Source of the DNA: Flavobacteriaceae bacterium UBA7433 | GTDB taxonomy: Bacteria; Bacteroidota; Bacteroidia; Flavobacteriales; Flavobacteriaceae | Direction: 5' to 3' | Assembly (NCBI GenBank): GCA_002477565.1 | Contig: DLQL01000029.1 | Coordinates: forward strand, 1 to 7,733 | DNA length: 7,733 nucleotides | Shown here: positions 1 through 5,264 of the stretch, one piece after another | Numbering within the stretch: position 1 is the stretch's first letter | How the letters are laid out: every line of letters starts with the position of its first letter | Notes under the pieces: generated by a model | Databases searched by the model: none | What the model was told of the DNA's origin: nothing | What the model saw: only the letters and a program-made list of their open reading frames with translations | Position numbers and translations under genes: made by a program

Positions 1-930
1 TTTTTGGAAAAAGAAACCAAGGCTCCTAAGAATTTTACGGAAGCCACCTTGCTCCGTTCCATGGAAACTGCCGGCAAAGATGTGGAAGAAGACGAGTTGA
101 GAGACTTGATGAAAGCCAATGGAATCGGAAGGCCTTCGACCCGTGCCAACATCATCGAAACCTTGTTTCGACGCCAGTATGTGGTTCGCAAGAAAAAATT
201 GATTTTGCCCACACACATGGGGATACAGCTGATTGACACCATTCAAAACAAACTGTTGAAATCGGCAACATTGACTGGGCAGTGGGAAAAACAGTTGAAA
301 GAAATCGAACAAGGGGAATACAGTGCAACTGAATTTATCGGCAACATGAAAAAAATGGTCGACGATTTGGTCGTAGAAGTACGCATGGAAAAAAACATCC
401 GCCGTTTCTCCAACGAACCCAAAGCAGCGTCTCCGCCAAAAAAACAACCAAAAGCCAGTGCCTTGGCATCGTTGAAATGTCCCAAATGTTCGAAAGGAAC
501 CCTGCTCAAAGGAACCAGTGCCTATGGCTGTTCTGAGTACAAAGCGGGCTGTAGTTTTCGCATGCCATTTGAATTTATGGGCAAAAAAATATCAGTCAAT
601 CAGTTCAAGCGCTTGGTAAACAAAGGAGCTACGGTATGCTTAAAAGGGTTTCAAAAAGATGGTGAAAAATGCAGTGGAACGGTTCGGTTCAACAGGTCAT
701 TTGAATTGGATTTTTTGCCTCAAAAAGAAAACACCACAACCAAAAAAACAGCGACCCTGTCCTGTCCCAAATGCAAGACAGGAACGGTCTTAAAAGGGAG
801 CACCGCCTACGGCTGTTCCGAACATGCTGCGGGTTGTGATTTCCGCGTTTCTTTTGAGCTGATTCGCACCAAGGCAATGGGAAGACCCCTCGACAAAGAT
901 TTGGTAGCCGAAATTTTAAAAAAATCCTAA
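1..930 (+). CDS. topB: DNA topoisomerase III (type IA), C-terminal part, 5' truncated by window edge
   Basis: This is the C-terminal ~309 residues of a type IA DNA topoisomerase, which passes single strands through a transient break to resolve replication and recombination intermediates. Frame 1 is open from the first base, so the start and the catalytic Tyr and Toprim domains lie upstream. Residues below are counted from base 4. The conserved segment FTEATLLRSMETAG (11-24) followed by NGIGRPSTRANIIETLF (39-55) is the type IA core; TLLRSMETAG and the downstream ILPT and LTGQWE resemble TopB rather than TopA. The tail has two near-identical Cys4 modules (C159, C162, C176, C183 and C254, C257, C271, C278) with the same C-x2-C-x13-C-x6-C spacing, separated by a Toprim C-terminal-repeat-like stretch containing KGF. 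The 930 stop is followed after 12 nt by the glycosyltransferase. TopA is the alternative; the family call is firm, the subtype is inferred. Confidence 0.88.
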   Translation, partial: FLEKETKAPKNFTEATLLRSMETAGKDVEEDELRDLMKANGIGRPSTRANIIETLFRRQYVVRKKKLILPTHMGIQLIDTIQNKLLKSATLTGQWEKQLKEIEQGEYSATEFIGNMKKMVDDLVVEVRMEKNIRRFSNEPKAASPPKKQPKASALASLKCPKCSKGTLLKGTSAYGCSEYKAGCSFRMPFEFMGKKISVNQFKRLVNKGATVCLKGFQKDGEKCSGTVRFNRSFELDFLPQKENTTTKKTATLSCPKCKTGTVLKGSTAYGCSEHAAGCDFRVSFELIRTKAMGRPLDKDLVAEILKKS

Positions 931-942
931 CGACTTACTGAA

Positions 943-2196
943 ATGGATGTCTTCTCTACACCTCTAAAAAAACAACTTTTGATCATCGGCGCTGTATGGC
1001 CAGAGCCGAACTCTACTGCTGCGGGAACACGGATGTTGCAACTCATTCGGCTGTTTCTTGCTGCCCAGTACCGCATCACTTTTGCGAGTGCTTCGGCAGA
1101 GAGTTCGCATCGGTTTCCTCTTGAAGATCTTGAGGTCACACTTCAAAACATCGAATTGAATCACACGAGTTTTGATGTTTTTGTTGAAAAGCTCAAACCA
1201 GACACGGTTCTTTTTGACCGTTTTGTCATGGAAGAACAGTTTGGATGGCGCGTTGCAAAAAAATGCCCTGAGGCACTTCGAATTTTGGACACGGAAGATT
1301 TGCACTGTTTGAGAAGCGCGCGGCAACAGGCTGTAAAGGCTCAAAAAACATTTGAATTGACAGATTTGCACTCCGACATTGCGTTTCGAGAAATTGCGAG
1401 TATCTACCGATGCGATCTCAGTCTGATGATCTCTTCTTTTGAAATGGAACTGTTGGAAAACCATTTCAAGGTTCCCAAAGCGCTCTTGCATTACCTGCCT
1501 TTCTTGGTGGATCGCTTGTCCGAGGCCGAACGGGATTCTTTGCCTTCCTTCTCGGAACGGCAGCATTTTGTCACAATAGGCAATTTTAGACACGCGCCCA
1601 ATTGGGACAGTGTGTTGTACCTCAAACAAACGATATGGCCCTTGTTGCGAAAGGAGCTGCCGCAAGCGGAAATGCACGTATACGGTTCCTATCCTCCCGA
1701 AAAAGCGCTGCAGCTACAGCAGCCAAAAGAAGGCTTTTATGTCAAAGGATGGGCAAAAGAGGCCAAGCAAGTACTCCGAAATTCAAAAGTTTGTTTGGCT
1801 CCTTTGCGATTTGGAGCCGGTTTGAAAGGCAAGTTTATGGAGGCCATGTGCTGTGGAACACCCAGTGTGACCACTGCGGTTGGAGCAGAAGGCATGTGCG
1901 GTTCCAACCCATGGGGTGGAGAAATAGCAGACACACCAACAGCACTGGTTTCGGCTGCAAAAGCCCTGTATACGGATTCCAATCTTTGGCGAAAAGCCCA
2001 AATAAATGGATTTGAAATTTTGAACAAATGTTTTGAGAGGAATTCTTTTGAAAGTTCTTTCGCAGAGCGAATCTCAGCTCTTGAAGAAAATTTGCAGAGC
2101 CACAGAAAGCAAAACTTTTATGGAGCGCTTTTGCAACACCATTCCATGAGAAGTACAGAGTATCTGTCGCGGTGGATTTCGGAAAAAAACAAGTGA
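943..2196 (+). CDS. GT-B fold glycosyltransferase (family 4-like)
   Basis: A 417-residue predicted cytoplasmic glycosyltransferase, likely transferring a sugar from a nucleotide-sugar donor to a surface or storage glycan; acceptor and sugar cannot be deduced. The N-terminal Rossmann half begins with KKQLLIIGAVWPEPNSTAAG (residues 9-28). A DTEDLH motif (116-121) followed by LRSAR matches the D-x-x-DLH-x-x-R signature seen in related glycosyltransferases. The C-terminal donor-binding half starts at FVTIGNFRHAPNWDSV (209-224) and contains the GT4 hallmark GAGLKGKFMEAM (291-302), with Glu300 in the usual acidic position, then GTPSVTT and VGAEGM. There is no signal peptide or membrane segment. The start ATG at 943 lies 12 nt after the topoisomerase stop with no -7 box between, so co-transcription is likely. 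No biosynthetic gene cluster is visible around it, so its pathway is unknown. Confidence 0.85.
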   Translation: MDVFSTPLKKQLLIIGAVWPEPNSTAAGTRMLQLIRLFLAAQYRITFASASAESSHRFPLEDLEVTLQNIELNHTSFDVFVEKLKPDTVLFDRFVMEEQFGWRVAKKCPEALRILDTEDLHCLRSARQQAVKAQKTFELTDLHSDIAFREIASIYRCDLSLMISSFEMELLENHFKVPKALLHYLPFLVDRLSEAERDSLPSFSERQHFVTIGNFRHAPNWDSVLYLKQTIWPLLRKELPQAEMHVYGSYPPEKALQLQQPKEGFYVKGWAKEAKQVLRNSKVCLAPLRFGAGLKGKFMEAMCCGTPSVTTAVGAEGMCGSNPWGGEIADTPTALVSAAKALYTDSNLWRKAQINGFEILNKCFERNSFESSFAERISALEENLQSHRKQNFYGALLQHHSMRSTEYLSRWISEKNK

Positions 2197-2198
2197 CC

Positions 2199-2348
2199 CT
2201 ATTCGGTAAAAATTTTTACCAACCACAGCATCAAGTACAATCCGATGCCAGCTCCTAAAAACAACAGTGCCAAAAGAAAGAGCAAACGGACTTGTTTTTC
2301 TGTCAATCCTATTTTGCTGGCTAGCCAAGCGGAAACACCTAAAATCAT
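2199..2348 (-). CDS. Small PspC-domain membrane protein (49 aa), start uncertain
   Basis: A very short protein starting MILGVSAWLASKIG and ending in KIFTE. The pattern GVSAWLASKIGLTEKQVRLL followed by a hydrophobic segment with GAGIGLYLMLWLV matches the PspC fold: a short helix ending in K/R-(I/L)-G, a (V)RLLF motif, then a membrane helix with G-x-G-x-x-LYL-x-LW. Stand-alone PspC proteins in Bacteroidota are usually somewhat longer (about 60-75 residues, from memory). The frame stays open upstream to an ATG at 2480 inside rlmH, but no ATG, GTG or TTG was found between that and 2348, so the choice is 49 or 93 residues. I prefer the short form because the extra residues do not look like the family and would overlap rlmH by 65 nt. 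It follows rlmH by 67 nt on the same strand and converges with the glycosyltransferase across 2 nt. Its function is unknown; an envelope-stress role would be inference from PspC only. Confidence 0.6.
   Translation of the reverse strand: MILGVSAWLASKIGLTEKQVRLLFLLALLFLGAGIGLYLMLWLVKIFTE
2205..2220. repeat. Perfect 16-bp palindrome at the convergent gene junction
   Basis: GGTAAAAATTTTTACC reads the same on both strands. It lies 9 nt past the glycosyltransferase stop and within the last codons of the PspC gene. Folded as RNA it would give GGTAA-type arms with an A/T-rich core and tiny loop, on either strand. A weak bidirectional terminator is possible, since both converging genes end here, but the stem is mostly A/T and no clean T tract follows on either strand. 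Chance in coding sequence is an alternative. Confidence 0.4.
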
Positions 2349-2415
2349 TGCAGTTTTTTTGAAATGTATTGATAAAGTTACTAAAATAACTCGGTTTAAA
2401 AAAGAAATCCAACGT

Positions 2416-2889
2416 TTACTCGTGGTGGTAAGGTTCGTTTTTAAGGATGCTAAAACCTCGGTACACTTGTTCGACCACAAACAAGCGAATCATCTGGTGG
2501 GAAAATGTCATTTTTGAAAAAGAAACTTTTGCCGACGCTTTTTGGTAGACGGCCTCTGAAAATCCATAAGGACCCCCAATCACAAAAACGACTTGTTTGC
2601 AACCCGAGTTCATCTTTTTCTGTAAAAAGTCAGCAAATTGCACAGAACGGAATTCTTTGCCTTTTTCGTCGAGAAGTACCAAATGGTCTGTCGCTTGCAA
2701 TCTTTTTAAAATCAAGAGTCCTTCTTTTTCCTTCTGTTGGCGTTCTGAAAGGTTTTTTGCTTTTTTGAGGTCTGGAATGATTTCAAGTTCAAAAGAAACG
2801 TAGTGTTTCAATCGGTTTTGATAGCTCTCAATCAACGTATGTAGGTGGGGATCATCGGTTTTTCCAATGGCCAAAAGTTTTATTTTCAT
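2416..2889 (-). CDS. rlmH: 23S rRNA (pseudouridine-1915 N3)-methyltransferase RlmH
   Basis: A 157-residue SPOUT-class methyltransferase, the usual length for RlmH (E. coli about 155). RlmH uses S-adenosylmethionine to methylate pseudouridine 1915 in helix 69 of 23S rRNA on assembled 70S ribosomes. The protein opens with MKIKLLAIGKTDD. The cofactor-binding knot is visible as VFVIGGPYGF (101-110), and the C-terminal signature is FSHQMIRLFVVEQVYRG followed by NEPYHHE at the very end, the equivalent of E. coli PYHRE. The ATG at 2889 was chosen because it gives the family N-terminus; an upstream in-frame start at 3231 would add over 100 unrelated residues lying antisense to nadC. It is divergent from nadC and followed on the same strand by the PspC gene. 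A perfect -7 box ends only 5 nt before the ATG. Confidence 0.96.
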   Translation of the reverse strand: MKIKLLAIGKTDDPHLHTLIESYQNRLKHYVSFELEIIPDLKKAKNLSERQQKEKEGLLILKRLQATDHLVLLDEKGKEFRSVQFADFLQKKMNSGCKQVVFVIGGPYGFSEAVYQKASAKVSFSKMTFSHQMIRLFVVEQVYRGFSILKNEPYHHE

Positions 2890-2894
2890 AAAGA

Positions 2895-2902
2895 CAAAGG
2901 TA
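2895..2902 (-). promoter_or_regulatory. Bacteroidota -7 box (TACCTTTG) for rlmH
   Basis: On the minus strand this is TACCTTTG, an exact match to the TAnnTTTG element recognised by the Bacteroidota primary sigma factor. No convincing TTG/TTTG -33 element is seen at the usual spacing; the nearest TTG (2916-2918) is too close. Only TCTTT separates the box from the rlmH ATG, so transcription would begin at or next to the start codon. Confidence 0.55.
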
Positions 2903-2957
2903 CAAAGAACCGCGGCAATTAAATACAGGAGCTTTTTATAGATTGAAGATAAAAATG

Positions 2958-2965
2958 TATTTTTG
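2958..2965 (+). promoter_or_regulatory. Bacteroidota -7 box (TATTTTTG) for nadC
   Basis: TATTTTTG is an exact TAnnTTTG match 21 nt before the nadC ATG, which would give a leader of roughly 15-18 nt. A clear -33 box is not seen at standard spacing. The in-frame TTG at 2963 lies inside this box, which argues that nadC starts at the ATG at 2987. Confidence 0.55.
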
Positions 2966-2986
2966 TCTTGCCAAAAAAGAACGTCA

Positions 2987-3844
2987 ATGATCAGCAATAC
3001 ACAGTTTGAAAAAGAGTTGGAAATCATCGTAGCCAATGCACTGCGAGAGGATGTAGGAGATGGAGACCACAGTTCCCTGGCCTGCATTCCCGAAGATGCC
3101 CAAGGAAAAGCACAACTTTTAGTCAAAGACACGGGCATCATTGCCGGGATTGCTTTTGCAGAACGCGTGTTCCAAGCCGTCGATTCCAATTTGGACGTGC
3201 ACTGCTTGATGGAGGAGGGCACCCTTGTCAAGCCGGGGGATGTTGTTTTGACAGTATCGGGGAGTACTCAAGCCATTTTAAAGGCAGAGCGTTTGGTGTT
3301 GAACGCTGTACAACGCATGAGTGCGATTGCGACCAAGACCCATTCCTATGTGGCCTTACTTGAAGGAACTCACACAAAAATTTTGGACACACGCAAGACA
3401 ACTCCTGGGATACGTGCCCTAGAAAAATGGGCGGTCAAGATCGGCGGCGGGGTCAACCATCGCTTTGCTTTGTACGATGCGATCATGCTCAAAGACAACC
3501 ACATCGATTTTGCTGGTGGCATCTCCCAAGCCATTCAGAAAACACAAGCCTATTTGGCTGCGACAGGCAAAGATCTTGCCCTTATTGTCGAAGCGCGCAA
3601 CTTGGAGGAAGTGCGTGAGATTTTGCGTTCTGACGGGGTACACCGCATCTTGTTGGACAATTTTAATTACGAAGACACACGCAAAGCTGTTGCCATGATC
3701 AACGGCAAGTGTCAAACGGAGTCATCTGGAAACATCAACGAAGAAACCTTGCGCAACTACGCCGAATGTGGAGTGGATTTTATTTCTTCCGGCGCCTTGA
3801 CCCATTCGATTTACAACATGGATTTGAGTTTGAAAGCATGTTAG
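2987..3844 (+). CDS. nadC: Nicotinate-nucleotide pyrophosphorylase (quinolinate phosphoribosyltransferase)
   Basis: A 285-residue cytoplasmic enzyme that converts quinolinate and PRPP to nicotinate mononucleotide, CO2 and pyrophosphate, the entry of de novo NAD synthesis. The N-terminal sandwich domain has REDVGDGDHSS (20-30) and the barrel domain has the active-site landmarks LNAVQRMSAIAT (105-116), LDTRKTTPG (133-141), KIGGGVNHR (151-159), IMLKDNH (166-172), LLDNF (222-226) and FISSGALTHS (265-274). Substrate-binding Arg/His/Lys positions expected for the family are all present. Length is typical. The ATG at 2987 gives the usual flavobacterial N-terminus MIS-x-x-QFEKELE; an upstream TTG at 2963 is rejected because it sits in the -7 box. 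It is divergent from rlmH and followed by yihY after 122 nt, with a separate -7 box between them. Confidence 0.97.
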   Translation: MISNTQFEKELEIIVANALREDVGDGDHSSLACIPEDAQGKAQLLVKDTGIIAGIAFAERVFQAVDSNLDVHCLMEEGTLVKPGDVVLTVSGSTQAILKAERLVLNAVQRMSAIATKTHSYVALLEGTHTKILDTRKTTPGIRALEKWAVKIGGGVNHRFALYDAIMLKDNHIDFAGGISQAIQKTQAYLAATGKDLALIVEARNLEEVREILRSDGVHRILLDNFNYEDTRKAVAMINGKCQTESSGNINEETLRNYAECGVDFISSGALTHSIYNMDLSLKAC

Positions 3845-3901
3845 TTTTACACAAGCACACACCTTATAATTAGGGATTTTATGCAATTGATGAATTGTTG
3901 G

Positions 3902-3909
3902 TATCTTTG
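3902..3909 (+). promoter_or_regulatory. Bacteroidota -7 box (TATCTTTG) for the YihY-family gene
   Basis: TATCTTTG is an exact TAnnTTTG match, 57 nt before the preferred ATG. Directly upstream lies a small inverted repeat, CAATT-gatg-AATTG (3884-3897), within the expected spacer between the -33 and -7 elements, where a regulator could bind; with 5-bp arms it may be chance. No clear -33 TTG is found at the usual distance. Confidence 0.5.
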
Positions 3910-3966
3910 CACCATTCACAGCCAGGACTTTTTTAGTCGGTGAAAACACGAACAGACAAAAACGAC

Positions 3967-4872
3967 ATGAACCACACCAAGGATTCCCTTTCAGACAAAC
4001 TGACAGCGCTCGGCAAAAAGATTAAAATTCCAGGTTTGGAAGGCATGTCTTTGTACGATTTGTTGCGGATGTACAGCATTGGTATCGTACGAGGTGCTTT
4101 GACATCGCGTGCAGGTGGTATTTCTTACAGTTTTTTTATGGCAATGTTTCCTTTTATGCTCTTTATGTTGACCTTGATTCCCTACATTCCGATCGACGGT
4201 TTTCAAGAGAATTTTATGCTGCTGATTTCGGAAGTTTTGCCTCCCAAAACTTTTGACGCCGTAGTGCCCATTTTACAAGATATTGCCAATAACAAATACG
4301 GAGGTTTGCTCTCATTTGGTTTTTTGCTTTCCATATTTCTAATGACCAACGGGGTGAATGCTGTGTTTGGAGGCTTTGAATATTCCTACCATGTCACAGA
4401 AGTAAGAGGCGTAGTAAAAGCCTATGTCATCTCTTTGGGGACCTCTCTTTTGATGTCTTTCTTCCTGATCATTACAGTGGCCATGACGGTGTTGTTGCAA
4501 TTTGGTCTGGATTTTCTAAAGTTAAAAGGCTGGTGGAGTGATGAGTTTTTGTGGTTGGAAAATGTCCGTTACGTATTTTTTGTTTTTATGATTCTGACCA
4601 CCGTCTCCTTGTTGTACCACTTTGGAACCAAGGAAGGCAAGCAGATCTCTTTCTTTTCTGCAGGTGCTGTGTTGACAACCCTTTTGACAATTTCTACCTT
4701 CTATGGATTTGGTGTCTACGTGAACAGGTTTGCCAAGTACAATGAACTCTACGGTTCTATTGGAACGCTGTTGGTCTTGATGTTGTTTATTTGGTTGAAT
4801 TCCATCATCCTTTTGTTGGGCTTTGAACTGAATGCCAGCATGAACAAATTGAAATTCGGAACCAAGCACTAA
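3967..4872 (+). CDS. YihY/UPF0761 family inner-membrane protein
   Basis: A 301-residue integral membrane protein of the YihY family (older annotations call it ribonuclease BN, a name belonging to an unrelated protein; the true function is unsettled). Residues 20-33 (KIPGLEGMSLYDLL) form an amphipathic lead-in. The family signature SRAGGISYSFFMAMFP (47-62) begins the first membrane helix. About six hydrophobic segments follow, near 52-73, 111-133, 142-170, 191-216, 218-240 and 253-278, ending in YGSIGTLLVLML and IILLLGFELNASMNKL, the conserved C-terminal signature. The ATG at 3967 is chosen; an in-frame GTG at 3940 would add nine mostly charged residues and cannot be excluded. It is preceded by its own -7 box and followed by a 392-nt gene-free stretch. 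A role in envelope transport or stress tolerance is speculation. Confidence 0.9.
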   Translation: MNHTKDSLSDKLTALGKKIKIPGLEGMSLYDLLRMYSIGIVRGALTSRAGGISYSFFMAMFPFMLFMLTLIPYIPIDGFQENFMLLISEVLPPKTFDAVVPILQDIANNKYGGLLSFGFLLSIFLMTNGVNAVFGGFEYSYHVTEVRGVVKAYVISLGTSLLMSFFLIITVAMTVLLQFGLDFLKLKGWWSDEFLWLENVRYVFFVFMILTTVSLLYHFGTKEGKQISFFSAGAVLTTLLTISTFYGFGVYVNRFAKYNELYGSIGTLLVLMLFIWLNSIILLLGFELNASMNKLKFGTKH

Positions 4873-4873
4873 A

Positions 4874-4885
4874 GCCGCGAGCGGC
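4874..4885 (+). other. Small GC-rich hairpin directly after the yihY stop codon
   Basis: GCCG-CGAG-CGGC forms a 4-bp stem with a 4-nt loop (or a 5-bp stem with a 2-nt loop) starting 1 nt after the stop codon. It is the most GC-rich spot in an AT-rich region. There is no following T tract, so it is not a standard intrinsic terminator. It could mark the mRNA 3' end or block 3' exonucleases; this is inference. Confidence 0.3.
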
Positions 4886-5047
4886 CATCTCTCAAAGATT
4901 TTCAAATTGGTTTTCATTGAGTAAATCGCAACAATTTCTTGTTTTTACGAATCTTTTTCAATTTATTTTCGAGATTTTAGACATGCATTGCTAATTTTTT
5001 AACAAAATCAAAAGATTGCTATGCTTTTTATAAAAGTAGGTAGCTGC

Positions 5048-5086
5048 AACTTAGATTGCGTGTTTTTGACTAACTTAGCCAACTTA
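5048..5086 (+). repeat. Short AACTTA repeats
   Basis: AACTTAG occurs at 5048-5054 and 5072-5078, and AACTTA again at 5081-5086. The unequal spacing and AT-rich background make a binding-site cluster only a weak possibility. Confidence 0.2.
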
Positions 5087-5170
5087 AATTAGAAGAAAAA
5101 ACCACGATGCAATTCCGATTTTCAAACCTGTATTTATTTCTTTAAAAGACATTTGAGGATTTGCATTTGT

Positions 5171-5178
5171 TAGTTTTG
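5171..5178 (+). promoter_or_regulatory. Candidate Bacteroidota -7 box (TAGTTTTG) for the pnt operon
   Basis: TAGTTTTG is an exact TAnnTTTG match, the only exact plus-strand match found between yihY and pntA. A TTTG at 5152-5155 lies upstream with a 15-nt spacer, shorter than the usual ~17-23. Transcription from here would start near 5183-5186, giving a pntA leader of about 80 nt that begins with the stem-loop at 5186. Confidence 0.45.
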
Positions 5179-5185
5179 TAAATGG

Positions 5186-5215
5186 CTAGCCAATCGGCTG
5201 GTTTTTCTTTTTTTT
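5186..5215 (+). terminator. Terminator-like stem-loop with long T tract upstream of pntA
   Basis: CTAGCC (5186-5191), loop AATC, and GGCTGG (5196-5201) form a 6-bp stem with one G-T wobble, followed at once by TTTTTC and a further run of T to 5215. This is a good match to a Rho-independent terminator on the plus strand. It may end transcripts coming from yihY or from the gene-free region. Alternatively, because a -7 box lies just upstream, it could be the 5'-terminal hairpin of the pnt mRNA. Both could hold. Confidence 0.6.
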
Positions 5216-5264
5216 AACAACAGCAAATAATAATTAGTTCATTTTAATAAAACCACCAAGAGAT

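Larger units (their letters stand above)
4873..5264. other. 392-nt gene-free, AT-rich intergenic region
   Basis: No reading frame of convincing length or family resemblance is found on either strand between yihY and pntA. The stretch holds a hairpin at its left end, three AACTTA copies (5048-5086), a 12-codon ATG frame (5107-5145, judged spurious), a -7 box (5171-5178) and a terminator-like stem-loop (5186-5215). The 5' two thirds are unexplained. A small RNA ending at the stem-loop or a long regulated pnt leader are both possible; the sequence does not decide between them. Confidence 0.6.

Noticed and set aside
964..1677. 237-codon minus-strand frame inside the glycosyltransferase
   Set aside because: It is antisense to a gene with clear GT-B motifs; its composition is that of an antisense shadow, with no recognisable domain.
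2245..2517. Plus-strand frame of 90 codons across the PspC gene and rlmH
   Set aside because: It is antisense to well-supported genes, with no family resemblance and no promoter.
2963..2986. TTG start that would extend nadC by eight residues
   Set aside because: The codon lies inside an exact -7 box, and the ATG at 2987 gives the usual family N-terminus.
2890..3231. Long N-terminal extension of rlmH on the minus strand
   Set aside because: It would run antisense through nadC, and RlmH has its full family length from the ATG at 2889.
3940..3966. GTG start adding nine residues to the YihY-family protein
   Set aside because: The extra residues are mostly charged or polar and unlike the family; the ATG at 3967 is sufficient. 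It is not fully excluded.
4897..5126. Direct repeat GATTTTCAAA (4897-4906 and 5117-5126)
   Set aside because: A 10-nt repeat in AT-rich DNA is expected by chance, and no flanking mobile-element structure is seen.
5107..5145. 12-codon ATG frame (MQFRFSNLYLFL) upstream of pntA, as a possible leader peptide
   Set aside because: It is too short to support, has no run of a regulatory amino acid, and lies upstream of the likely pnt start site.
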